From positions 609,445 through 673,444 of the forward strand of contig JABTUF010000004.1 of the NCBI GenBank assembly GCA_015075645.1: a stretch of DNA of 64,000 bases, given 5' to 3'. Below are positions 9,691 through 17,730 of this stretch, piece after piece. Every line of letters begins with the position of its first letter. The first letter of the stretch is position 1. The notes beneath the pieces are model-generated. The model saw nothing but the letters and a program-made list of their open reading frames with translations, was not told the DNA's origin and did not search any database. Both the position numbers and the translations under genes were made by a program. The stretch is from Burkholderiales bacterium (GTDB lineage: Bacteria; Pseudomonadota; Gammaproteobacteria; Burkholderiales; Casimicrobiaceae).

Positions 9691-10838
9691 CCCCGAGAGA
9701 CTTCCGGCGCGACGGCGGCGACCGACTCGGGAAACACAGGCCCGGCGAGCCCCTTCGCCGAACGCCCGCGCGAGTCCTTGCGCGCGCGCAGCGCGTTGAC
9801 CATCTCGAGCGCCGTCTTCTCGCAGGGCGGCAGCTTCGCGTCCGAGCGGTCGATCGGCGTCACGCGCTCGCCGAAGCGGATGAGGTGCGAGCACCAGGTG
9901 AGGCCGGCGCCGAACGCGGGCGTGAGGATGCGCGCGCCGGGCTTCACGCGGCCTTCCTCGATCGCGTCGACGAGCGCGACCGGCACGGTCGCCGCCGACA
10001 TGTTGCCGTACTTGTGCACGGTGACGAACACGCGCTCCATCGGCACGCCGACGCGTTTCGCGACGAACTCGATGATGCGCAGGTTCGCCTGGTGCGGCAC
10101 GACGAGGTCGATGTCGCCGGCACCGAGGCCCGCCTTCGCGAGCACGTCGGCCGAGGCCTCGCTCATGCCGTGCACCGCGCGCTTGAAGATCTCCTGCCCG
10201 TCGAAGTCCCACAGCGTGTCGCCGTAGGAGACCTCGCGGTTCCCGTAGCCCGTGCCGTGGCCGCGCACGCGCAGGATGGCGCGCGCGTCGGCGTAGCAGC
10301 CGAGCCGGTCGGCGACGAGTCCCGCGTCGCCCTCGCCCGCCTGCAGCACGACCGCGGCGCAGCCGTCGCCGAAGAGCACGGCGACGTTGCGGTTCTCCCA
10401 GTCCATGAACGGCGAGATGGTCTCGACGCCGACGACGAGCGCGTTCTTCACCGTGCCCGCGCGGATCATGCCCGCGGCGGCTGACAGGCCGTAGAGGAAG
10501 CTGGTGCACGCGGTATTCACGTCCATTGCCGCGGCGTTGTGGGCGTCGAGGCGGAACTGGAGTCCCGAGGCGGTGTTGGGCACGGCCTCCTCGGCCGAAC
10601 AACTGCCGTAGACGATGAGTTCGAGGTCCTTCGCGGAAAGGCCCGCGCAGGCGAGCGCGCGCGAGGCGGCGACGGCCGAGAGTTCGCTGCCCACGACGTG
10701 CGTCACGCGCCGCTCGCGGATGCCGGTCCGCTGCGTGATCCACGCGTCGTCGGTGTCGAGGAACGTCGCGAGATCCTCGTTGCGGAGCACGGCCGGGGGC
10801 ATGCACTTGCCCCAGCCCGTGATGGCTGCCTGCGTCAT
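9669..10838 (-). CDS. fabH: Beta-ketoacyl-ACP synthase III (FabH-type)
   Basis: A 389-residue thiolase-fold condensing enzyme of the KAS III type. The catalytic triad is readable as Cys111 (VNTACTSF), His249 (VPHQANLR) and Asn279 (HKYGNMS). The family starts fatty-acid chains from acyl-CoA and malonyl-ACP; paralogues make other acyl chains. It is longer than housekeeping FabH (about 320 residues) because of a tail of roughly 60 polar residues, the last of which (GVGQTSV and the stop) are encoded by an extragenic palindrome. A good Shine-Dalgarno (GAGAGGA) precedes the ATG. There are no other fatty-acid genes nearby, so it may be a specialised paralogue rather than the housekeeping enzyme; the symbol is by family only. 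Confidence 0.85.
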   Translation of the reverse strand: MTQAAITGWGKCMPPAVLRNEDLATFLDTDDAWITQRTGIRERRVTHVVGSELSAVAASRALACAGLSAKDLELIVYGSCSAEEAVPNTASGLQFRLDAHNAAAMDVNTACTSFLYGLSAAAGMIRAGTVKNALVVGVETISPFMDWENRNVAVLFGDGCAAVVLQAGEGDAGLVADRLGCYADARAILRVRGHGTGYGNREVSYGDTLWDFDGQEIFKRAVHGMSEASADVLAKAGLGAGDIDLVVPHQANLRIIEFVAKRVGVPMERVFVTVHKYGNMSAATVPVALVDAIEEGRVKPGARILTPAFGAGLTWCSHLIRFGERVTPIDRSDAKLPPCEKTALEMVNALRARKDSRGRSAKGLAGPVFPESVAAVAPEVSRGVGQTSV

Positions 10839-10955
10839 CGTCCTCTCCCCCGTGCGGATGGCCCGCTCGCCGCGTCAGGTGCGGCGTGCGAGTCCGCCAG
10901 GGGCATTGTACGGCCGACGAAGAATCGTCCCCGCCCCGCGGGCGGAACCGGGTCG

Positions 10956-11153
10956 CTACTTCCGCCGGGCCGCGGAGCGCTTCGGCTTGCCGCGTGTGCG
11001 GCCCTTGCGGCGCACCGTCGGCGCGTCGGGCGCGGACGTTGCTTTCGGCGCTGCCGGCTCGTCGCCGATCACGCGCTTCAGCGGGCACACGCGAAACACC
11101 GGGCATCGACGGCATCCCACCGCGATCGCGATCGGGCAGAGGGTCACGGCCAT
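10956..11153 (-). CDS. Small Cys-rich conserved hypothetical protein
   Basis: A 65-residue product, MAVTLCPIAIAVGCRRCPVF at the N-terminus, with four cysteines (residues 6, 14, 17 and 23) in the first 25 residues and a Lys/Arg-rich tail. The cysteine spacing could bind a metal or a cluster. I recall similar short proteins in betaproteobacteria but know no function. It lies alone between the fabH-like gene and a DUF2784 gene, all leftwards. Confidence 0.55.
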   Translation of the reverse strand: MAVTLCPIAIAVGCRRCPVFRVCPLKRVIGDEPAAPKATSAPDAPTVRRKGRTRGKPKRSAARRK

Positions 11154-11225
11154 GGGCGGAGGTGAGACTCCATCGGGGCGAAGGTTCCGACTGTGCGCCC
11201 GGGCGCGGCGCGTCGAAAGCCCCGG

Positions 11226-11642
11226 TCAGTCGCGGTGGCCGCCCGGGGTGACGCGGGCCCCGCCCAAACGCTCGCGCCGACGCGACCGGTGCCGAACGAT
11301 CGCGACCGCGTAGATCGCGAGGTTCAGCGCGATGACGAATGCGCCGAGCACCGCCTGAAGGTCGTGCGTCAGTCCCGCCGGATAGAGGATCGGCATGACG
11401 TAGTGCTCGACGAAACCGCCGGTGTACCCGGCCTCGCCCGCGCGCCGGCGCAGCAGGTTCTCGAGCGGCGTCAGCGGACAGATCCGGCCGCTCAACTCGA
11501 CGTAAGCGGCCCACGCGGCGGCCGGCACGTGCACGATCGCGTAGCGCAGGTCGCGCCACGCGAGCACGCCGCCGAGGCACGCGAACGCGATGAACGCGAG
11601 GTGCACGACGACGGTCGCGTCGGCGGCGAGGCGGTCGATCAT
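11226..11642 (-). CDS. DUF2784 family membrane protein
   Basis: A 138-residue membrane protein. The family signature is clear: ICPLTPLENLLRRRAGEAGY followed by TGGFVEHYVMPILYP. About three or four membrane helices are visible (residues 5-25, 30-50 and 100-125). The ATG at 11642 is preferred over an upstream ATG at 11714 because the family starts just before the first helix (IDRLAADATVVVHLAFIAF). Function unknown. It follows the methyltransferase gene by about 90 bp on the same strand. Confidence 0.85.
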   Translation of the reverse strand: MIDRLAADATVVVHLAFIAFACLGGVLAWRDLRYAIVHVPAAAWAAYVELSGRICPLTPLENLLRRRAGEAGYTGGFVEHYVMPILYPAGLTHDLQAVLGAFVIALNLAIYAVAIVRHRSRRRERLGGARVTPGGHRD

Positions 11643-11729
11643 GAGCGGGCGGGGCGGCACGGATCCCGGCGCATATCCGACGACGATCGTGCGCGCATTC
11701 GCGCGAAGATGCACCCGCGCGTGCGTCGC

Positions 11730-13166
11730 TCAGGCCTCGAACAGCGCGGCGGAGGCGAGCTGGCCGAGCCGGCGCGCGACCGCGGCCGCCGGGTCGCCCG
11801 CCTCCGCGGGCGGGATCGAGGCGCGCACAGCGGCGGCGATCTCTCCTTTCGTGCGCGTGCCGTCGCAGCGCAGCAGCACCGCGCGCGCGCACTCGTCGGC
11901 GAGCTTCACGCTGCTGTGGCGCAGGTTGGTGACGAGCCCCGATTGCGCCGCGAGGGCGCGCGACACGGCGCTCGCGCGCGGGCGTTTCGAGGGTCGCGTG
12001 ACGAAGGCCAGCGCGTCGACGTAGGGATCGGCGAGCCCGATCGCCCACGATTCGCGCAGCTTGCCGTGCGCGTCGGCTTCGGTGACCCCGCGGGCGCGCA
12101 GCGCAGCGACGATCGCCTCCGACGGCTGCGCGGCGGGAAACGCTTCGGCGAGCAGGTCGCCGACCGGGTCGGACGTCGCGGCGCCGGCGAGCCGGTGCTG
12201 CATGTAGGGCATCGACGCGGCGAAGTGCAGGCCTGCCGTGTCGCGCGCCGCGAGCCGCTTCGAACCCTTCTGCACCAGCAACGACTGACGCATCTGCCGC
12301 AGGTGCACGAAATCGAGCATCTGTTCGCGCATGACCGGATCGCGCGCGGCGATGCGTTCGAGGAACGCCGGGCTCGCGGTGCCGGGCGAGCGGGTGCCGG
12401 GGTCGATGTCACCCGCCACCTCGAGGCCGTGCTGCGCGGCGTGGCGGACGAACTGCGCGTAGTAGACCGGTTCGTTCTGCGCGGCGAGGTCGTCGTGGTA
12501 GATGCCGCTGTCGTCGCGCGCGGCTTCGCGCGCGAAGTTCGCGGCGAGCGCCGCGCCGGGGCCGGGGGCCGCACTCCAGGTCTCGACCAGGAGCGCGATG
12601 AACTCGCGCGCGCGTGCCACACGCTCGGCGGGGTCGGTCACGCCGCGGACGTGGAACTGCATCGCCTCCCAGCCGGCCCGGCGCAGCCATCCGCCGGGCA
12701 GCAGGTTGTAGTTCAGGTACGCCACGCCGCCCGGTACGAGGCGGGTCGCGACCAGTTTCAGCAGGCCGTCGCGGACGTCCGGCGGCACCCACGAGTAGAC
12801 GCCATGGCCCATCACGACGTCGAATTGTCCTAGCGAGTGCGGCAGGTCGCGCAGGTCGGCCTCGACGAGCGTGACGTTGCGAACGCCGAACGCTTCCGCC
12901 GCGGCACGGGCGCGCGCGGTGAGGAGCGCCGACAGGTCGACGCCGACGAAGCGCCCGCGCGGATACGCGGCGGCGATCGGCAGCAGGTTCGACCCGTCGC
13001 CGCTGCCGATCTCGAGCACCGAGATCCTCTCGCGCGCGGGCGGCGCGATGCCGTGGAGTCGCGCGACCGCGAGCAGGCGGTTCGGGTGGGTCTCGTGGAA
13101 CGGCCGCCCGACGTAGGGAATCGTCTCGTAGGCGACGCGGATCGACTCGTGGATCGACGCGGTCAT
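11730..13166 (-). CDS. Class I SAM methyltransferase with methyltransferase regulatory domain
   Basis: A 478-residue protein. The N-terminal Rossmann methyltransferase domain has motif I VLEIGSGDGSNLLPIA near residues 47-62 and an acidic loop VGVDLS. The middle resembles the methyltransferase regulatory domain (PF10119 type) with EPVYYAQFVRHAAQHGLEV and FLERIAARDPVMREQMLDFV. The C-terminal ~150 residues are helical and may hold a winged-helix-like fold. The start ATG overlaps the stop of the EVE-like gene (ATGA), so the two are translationally coupled. Relatives are annotated as protein or small-molecule methyltransferases; the substrate is unknown. Confidence 0.85.
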   Translation of the reverse strand: MTASIHESIRVAYETIPYVGRPFHETHPNRLLAVARLHGIAPPARERISVLEIGSGDGSNLLPIAAAYPRGRFVGVDLSALLTARARAAAEAFGVRNVTLVEADLRDLPHSLGQFDVVMGHGVYSWVPPDVRDGLLKLVATRLVPGGVAYLNYNLLPGGWLRRAGWEAMQFHVRGVTDPAERVARAREFIALLVETWSAAPGPGAALAANFAREAARDDSGIYHDDLAAQNEPVYYAQFVRHAAQHGLEVAGDIDPGTRSPGTASPAFLERIAARDPVMREQMLDFVHLRQMRQSLLVQKGSKRLAARDTAGLHFAASMPYMQHRLAGAATSDPVGDLLAEAFPAAQPSEAIVAALRARGVTEADAHGKLRESWAIGLADPYVDALAFVTRPSKRPRASAVSRALAAQSGLVTNLRHSSVKLADECARAVLLRCDGTRTKGEIAAAVRASIPPAEAGDPAAAVARRLGQLASAALFEA

Positions 13167-13669
13167 CGTTCGCGTTGCCTCGCGCGGCGCTTCGTCGGCG
13201 CCCGCGCCGATGCGGCGGCGCCCGCGCGCGCGCGGAGGACGCGCTCGGCCCACCACGGCTCGAGCGCATCGGCGAGCGCGGACGGCAGGCGCGTGCCCGA
13301 CGCGCGCACGCCCCAGCGGAAGCGCCGCCACGGCGGCACCTCGAGTTCGTCGAAGCCGATGAGCGGCGTCTCGAACAGTTCGTCGAGGCGCAGCACGACC
13401 GCGCGCGAGAGCGCGCCGCTCGCGCGCTTCGTCTCCACCCAGTGGTCGCGCTCGGCCGGCGCGGTCATCACCACGCCCGACCCGATCAGCCCCTTCGGCG
13501 CCACGCCGAGCCGCACCATGAACGCGCGGCTGCCCGGCTCGATGTGGCGGAAGCGTCCGCACGACCACTCGGTGTCGAAGTGGCCGCGGCGGCGGAGCGC
13601 GCGGATGTCGCCTTCGAGCGTCGGCCAGTTCCAGAGCTTCGGGTTGAAGGCGAAGAGGTGGGTGGACAT
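13163..13669 (-). CDS. EVE-like (PUA-fold) domain protein
   Basis: A 168-residue protein starting MSTHLFAFNPKLWNWPTLEG, followed by WSCGRFRHIEPGSRAFMVRL and APKGLIGSGVV. This pattern is what I know from EVE-like N-terminal domains of HNH and restriction-associated proteins, where the PUA-like fold reads modified bases. No nuclease domain follows; the C-terminus is a short basic Ala/Arg-rich tail. It is coupled by a 4-bp overlap to the downstream methyltransferase gene. A role in recognising a modified nucleic acid is inference. Confidence 0.7.
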   Translation of the reverse strand: MSTHLFAFNPKLWNWPTLEGDIRALRRRGHFDTEWSCGRFRHIEPGSRAFMVRLGVAPKGLIGSGVVMTAPAERDHWVETKRASGALSRAVVLRLDELFETPLIGFDELEVPPWRRFRWGVRASGTRLPSALADALEPWWAERVLRARAGAAASARAPTKRRARQRER

Positions 13670-13672
13670 CAG

Positions 13673-13700
13673 GTGTCAGGAGTCAGTTGACAGTTGTCAG
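13673..13700. repeat. Heptad tract, four 7-bp units
   Basis: Four consecutive 7-mers, GTGTCAG, GAGTCAG, TTGACAG and TTGTCAG, lie between the divergent EVE-like and rlpA genes. They match the style of the tracts at 8862-8882 and 22150-22191, but no 55-bp element follows here. Confidence 0.6.
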
Positions 13701-13764
13701 TGAAATTCGACATCGGCGCCGCCGGGCTCCCGTCGCGGACGGCGAGCCGGTATGCTACCGCGCG

Positions 13765-14709
13765 ATGCCGCACCTGCCCGCCGTGCTCGCGATGCGAGCC
13801 TTAGCCTGCCTCGCGAGCGTCGCGCTCGTCGCGGCCTGCTCGACGGCGACGAAGGAGCGTCCGTCGTCCGGCGCGTCGCCGCCTTCGACCTCGTCGAAGT
13901 ACTACTCGGACGACGGCCCCCCCGACCGCATTCCGGTCGATCTCGACCAGGTGCCCGACGCGGTGCCGCGCGCGGAGCCGCTGCACCGCTTCGCCAACCG
14001 GCCCTACGTCGTGCTCGGCCGCGAGTACGTGCCCGCGACCGCGCTCGGGCCCTACCGCGAGCAGGGCGTCGCGTCGTGGTACGGGCGCAAGTTCCACGGC
14101 CAGCGGACCTCGATCGGCGAGGTCTACGACATGTACGCGATGACCGCGGCGCACCCGACGCTGCCGCTGCCGTCGTACGCGCGCGTCACCAACGTCGCGA
14201 CCGGCGCCACCGTCGTCGTGCGCGTCAACGACCGTGGGCCGTTCCTGCACGGCCGCATCATCGACCTGTCGTACGCCGCCGCGCACCGGCTCGGCATCGC
14301 CGCGCGCGGCAGCGGCGTGGTGCTCGTCGAGTCGGTGCTGCCGGGCGATGCGACCTTCGCCTCCGCCCGCCCGTCCGCGGCGGCGCCGAGCGTCACCGCG
14401 CCGCCGGTCGTGGCCGCGCCGGTGCCCTCCGCGGCGGGTGCGGGCGCATCGGCGCAATCGCCGGTGCAGGCGTCCGCGGGCGGATTCGTGGTCCAGTTGG
14501 GCGCGTTCGGCAGCGAGCCCAACGCCCGCGCGTTCCTCGCGCACGTGCAGGAGCGGCTCGCCGGCGACGGTGTCGTGCCGCAGGTCCGCCAGTCGGGTGG
14601 GCTCTTCCGCGTCTACGTCGGGCCCTACGCGTCGCGCGACGAGGCGCACGCCTCGGCGGGCCGGATCGAAGCGGCCTTCGGCATGGCGACCTCGATCGCG
14701 CCGCATTGA
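13765..14709 (+). CDS. rlpA: RlpA-family septal ring lytic transglycosylase, SPOR domain lipoprotein
   Basis: About 314 residues. A lipoprotein signal ends in the lipobox LVAAC. The RlpA double-psi beta-barrel follows, with GVASWYGRKFHGQRTSIGE, YDMYAMTAAHPTLPLPSYAR and RVNDRGPFLHGRIIDLSYAA. Next come an Ala/Pro linker and a C-terminal SPOR domain (FVVQLGAFGSEPNARAFL, FRVYVGPYASRDEA) that binds denuded septal glycans. RlpA cleaves or binds such glycans at the outer membrane during division. The start could be ATG 13765 or ATG 13792; neither has a clear ribosome-binding site and both keep the signal peptide. Confidence 0.92.
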   Translation: MPHLPAVLAMRALACLASVALVAACSTATKERPSSGASPPSTSSKYYSDDGPPDRIPVDLDQVPDAVPRAEPLHRFANRPYVVLGREYVPATALGPYREQGVASWYGRKFHGQRTSIGEVYDMYAMTAAHPTLPLPSYARVTNVATGATVVVRVNDRGPFLHGRIIDLSYAAAHRLGIAARGSGVVLVESVLPGDATFASARPSAAAPSVTAPPVVAAPVPSAAGAGASAQSPVQASAGGFVVQLGAFGSEPNARAFLAHVQERLAGDGVVPQVRQSGGLFRVYVGPYASRDEAHASAGRIEAAFGMATSIAPH

Positions 14710-14757
14710 AAAAGTTACATCGCGTGAACCCCGCGCGAAATCCGCTGTCGTTGTCGC

Positions 14758-14763
14758 TATAAT
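14758..14763 (+). promoter_or_regulatory. Candidate -10 box (TATAAT) before tolB
   Basis: A perfect TATAAT sits 78 bp before the tolB start in the gap after rlpA. I see no good -35 at 16-18 bp, so it is only a candidate for a promoter of tolB-pal-cpoB. Confidence 0.35.
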
Positions 14764-14840
14764 TCGCCGCACCGGCGGCGCGTTCGGGGGACGACTGCCT
14801 CGCGGGAGGCGAGTGTCCACGACGCGCCTTCCCCCTGACG

Positions 14841-16130
14841 ATGAGCCATCGCACCCGACGCACCTTCCTCGCCCTCGTAGCCGCACTGACGGCGCTTCCC
14901 TTCGCCTCGGCGCGCGCGCAGCTCACGATCGAGATCGTCGGCGGCGCCGGCACCGCGATCCCGATCGCGATCGTCCCGTTCGAGGGCGAGTCGGCATTCC
15001 CGCTCGGCATCTCCGGCGTCGTCGCGGCCGACCTCCAGCGCTCGGGGCTCTTCCGCTCGGTCGACCCCGGCGGCGTGACGCCGCGTCCGTTTCGCGCCGA
15101 CGAGGTGAAGCTCGACGTCTGGCGCGCCCGCGGCGCGGACGCCGTGGTCGTCGGCACGATGCGGCCGCAGACCGACGGACGCGTGGAAGTCGTCTACGCG
15201 CTGGTGGACGCGGTGCGCGGCGGCACGCTCGCCTCGACGCGGTTCGTCGTGGCGCAGAACCAGTTCCGCGCGACCGCGCACAAGATCGCCGACGAGATCT
15301 ACGCGAAGCTCACCGGCGACGCCGGCGTGTTCTCCACGCGCATCGCCTACGTCGCGAAGCAGGGCAAGCGCTTCCAGCTCGTCGTGGCGGACGCCGACGG
15401 CGCCGATCCGCAGACGATCGTGTCGACCGACGAGCCGATCCTCTCGCCGCGCTGGTCGCCCGACGGCACGCGCATCGCCTACGTCTCGCTCGAGCAGAAG
15501 AAGCCGGTCGTCTACGTGCAGAACCTCGCGACCGGCGCGCGCACCGCGATCGCCGCGTTCCGCGGCAGCAACAGCGCGCCGGCGTGGTCGCCCGACGGCA
15601 GGCAGCTCGCGGTGACGCTGTCGCGCGACGGCGGCTCGCAGCTCTTCCTGATGAACGCCGACGGCTCCGGCCTGCGGCGGGTGATGACTTCGCCTGGCGC
15701 CGACACCGAGGCGTCGTTCATGCCCGACGGCCGCTTTCTGCTGTTCACGTCGGACCGCGGCGGCAGCCCGCAGATCTACCGCGTCGGCGTCGACGGCGGC
15801 GGCGTCGAGCGCATCACCTTCGACGGCAGCTACAACGTCTCGCCGCGGGCGCTGCCCGACGGCAAGGGCATGGTCTACGTGCGCCGCGACGCCAACCGCT
15901 ACCAGATCGCGATCATGGATTTCGCGACGCGGCAGACACAGGTGCTGACTGCGGGGCCGCTCGACGAATCGCCCAGCGTCGCGCCCAACGGCAAGCTCGT
16001 GCTCTACGCGAACGAGACCGCGGGGCGTGGTATCTTGAACGCGGTGTCCGCCGACGGGCGCGTGAAGCAGCGCATCGTCGCGCCGGCCGCCGACGTGCGC
16101 GAACCCGCGTGGGGTCCGCTGCCGAAGTGA
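14841..16130 (+). CDS. tolB: Tol-Pal system translocation protein TolB
   Basis: A 429-residue periplasmic protein with a signal peptide (cleavage after ASARA near residue 27), an N-terminal TolB_N domain with TAIPIAIVPFEGE, and a C-terminal six-bladed propeller built from repeats such as SPRWSPDGTRIAYVS, APAWSPDGRQLAVTLS and FMPDGRFLLFTSDRGG. TolB binds Pal and helps constrict and stabilise the outer membrane at division. It is followed after 49 bp by pal and then cpoB. The tolQRA genes are not in the window. Confidence 0.97.
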   Translation: MSHRTRRTFLALVAALTALPFASARAQLTIEIVGGAGTAIPIAIVPFEGESAFPLGISGVVAADLQRSGLFRSVDPGGVTPRPFRADEVKLDVWRARGADAVVVGTMRPQTDGRVEVVYALVDAVRGGTLASTRFVVAQNQFRATAHKIADEIYAKLTGDAGVFSTRIAYVAKQGKRFQLVVADADGADPQTIVSTDEPILSPRWSPDGTRIAYVSLEQKKPVVYVQNLATGARTAIAAFRGSNSAPAWSPDGRQLAVTLSRDGGSQLFLMNADGSGLRRVMTSPGADTEASFMPDGRFLLFTSDRGGSPQIYRVGVDGGGVERITFDGSYNVSPRALPDGKGMVYVRRDANRYQIAIMDFATRQTQVLTAGPLDESPSVAPNGKLVLYANETAGRGILNAVSADGRVKQRIVAPAADVREPAWGPLPK

Positions 16131-16179
16131 TCCCGCGCGCTCGAACCACTCTCGCCCGTCCCACCAGAAGGAGGACTCC

Positions 16180-16752
16180 ATGACCAAGCCGATCATCCTC
16201 GTCGCCGCGTTCGCCGCCGTGCTCCTCGCCGGCTGCCAGAGCACGCCGACCGACCAGGCCGCCGCGCCGGTCGAGGACCGCGCGGCAACGTCCGCCGGCG
16301 CCGGCTCCGGTGCGAGCACGAGCGGCGCGGGCAGCGGCGGCGTGTCCGGCACGGCGCAGGGCCAGCAGCGCTCGACCGCCGCGACCGGGAATCCGCTGAA
16401 GGATCCGTCGAGCCCGCTCGCGAAGCGCAGCGTCTACTTCGAGTACGACAGCTTCGTCGTCAAGGACGAGTACAAGCCGATGATCGAGGCGCACGGCCGC
16501 TACCTCGCGCAGAACCGCAGCGCGAAGCTGACGATCCAGGGCCACACCGACGAGCGCGGCTCGCGCGAGTACAACATCGCGCTCGGCCAGAAGCGCGCCG
16601 ACTCGGTGAAGCGCATGCTGACGCTCCTGGGCGCGCAGGACGCGCAGATCGAGACGGTGAGCTTCGGCAAGGAGAAGCCGAAGAATCCGGGCCACGACGA
16701 GGCGTCGTGGGCCGAGAACCGTCGCGACGACCTCGTCTACGCCGGCGACTGA
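16180..16752 (+). CDS. pal: Peptidoglycan-associated lipoprotein Pal
   Basis: A 190-residue lipoprotein with lipobox LLAGC at residues 16-20, a Gly/Ser/Ala linker and a C-terminal OmpA-like domain that binds meso-diaminopimelate (VYFEYDSFVVKDEY, IQGHTDERGSREYNIALG). It anchors the outer membrane to peptidoglycan and is a partner of TolB. A good Shine-Dalgarno (AAGGAGGA) precedes the ATG. The stop overlaps the cpoB start (TGATG). Confidence 0.97.
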   Translation: MTKPIILVAAFAAVLLAGCQSTPTDQAAAPVEDRAATSAGAGSGASTSGAGSGGVSGTAQGQQRSTAATGNPLKDPSSPLAKRSVYFEYDSFVVKDEYKPMIEAHGRYLAQNRSAKLTIQGHTDERGSREYNIALGQKRADSVKRMLTLLGAQDAQIETVSFGKEKPKNPGHDEASWAENRRDDLVYAGD

Positions 16753-17672
16753 TGCGCGCGCGACTCCTGCATGGCGGGGGCCGCGCCGCGGCGCTCGCGC
16801 TCCTCGCGGCGGCGGGCGTCGCGCACGCGGCGCTCTTCGACGACGAGGAGGCGCGCAAGCGCATCGCGGACACCAACGTTCGCCTCGCGCAGGTGCAGGG
16901 GCAGCTCGAGGCGCGCATCGCCGCGCTCGAGCAGCAGTTGAAGGCGCAGGGGTTAGTCGAGATGCTGTCGTCGATCGAGCAGATCAAGGCCGACCTCGCG
17001 AAGCTGCGCGGCCAGCTCGAGGTCGTGACCTTCGAACTCGCCGAGGCGCAGAAGCGCCAGCGCGACCTCTACGTCGACCTCGACTCGCGCCTGCGCAAGC
17101 TGGAGACGCAGCCGGCGGCGCCGGCCGCATCGGTCGCTCCCGCGGGCGTACCGGCTCCGGCGTTGCCCGGAGGTGCGATCCCGGCGGCGCAACCCGTTGC
17201 CGGTGCGACCGGCGCGCCGGTCGCCGGGACCTTGCCGCTTGCCGCGGTCGGGGCCACCGTACCGGTGCCCGGCTCACCCGCTGCGACTGCGGCCGCGCTC
17301 GCGACCGAGCAGCGCGAGTACGACGCGGCGCTCGAACTCTTCAAGCGCGCGGATTACGCCGGCGCGATCGCGTCGTTCGGCGCGTTCGTCAAGGCGCGTC
17401 CGAAGAGCGCGCTCGCGCCTTCGGCGCAGTACTGGATCGGCAACGCGCAGTTCGCGCGGCGCGACTTCCGCGCGGCGATCGCGGCGCAGCGCGTGCTGCT
17501 CGCGCAGTATCCGGACAGCGCGAAGGTCCCCGACGCGATCCTCAACATCGCCACCGCGCAGGGTGAATTGAACGAGAACGCCGCCGCCCGCCGCACGCTC
17601 GAGGACCTGATCGCACGCTATCCGACCTCCGAGGCCGCGGGCAAGGCGCGCCAGCGCCTCGGCGTCCGGTAG
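16752..17672 (+). CDS. cpoB: Cell division coordinator CpoB (YbgF)
   Basis: 306 residues: signal peptide, an N-terminal trimerising coiled coil around residues 30-110 (EARKRIADTNVRLAQVQGQL), an Ala/Pro/Gly-rich linker, and C-terminal TPR repeats (YDAALELFKRADYAGAIASF, APSAQYWIGNAQFARRDFRA, AARRTLEDLIARYPTSEAAG). CpoB links the Tol system to PBP1B at the septum. The start is the ATG overlapping the pal stop by one base. Confidence 0.95.
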   Translation: MRARLLHGGGRAAALALLAAAGVAHAALFDDEEARKRIADTNVRLAQVQGQLEARIAALEQQLKAQGLVEMLSSIEQIKADLAKLRGQLEVVTFELAEAQKRQRDLYVDLDSRLRKLETQPAAPAASVAPAGVPAPALPGGAIPAAQPVAGATGAPVAGTLPLAAVGATVPVPGSPAATAAALATEQREYDAALELFKRADYAGAIASFGAFVKARPKSALAPSAQYWIGNAQFARRDFRAAIAAQRVLLAQYPDSAKVPDAILNIATAQGELNENAAARRTLEDLIARYPTSEAAGKARQRLGVR

Positions 17673-17730
17673 TCGCGCCATCCTTCCGGCCGCCGGGACG
17701 CACCCGGTACAGGAGTCGGCAAAGCGTCCG

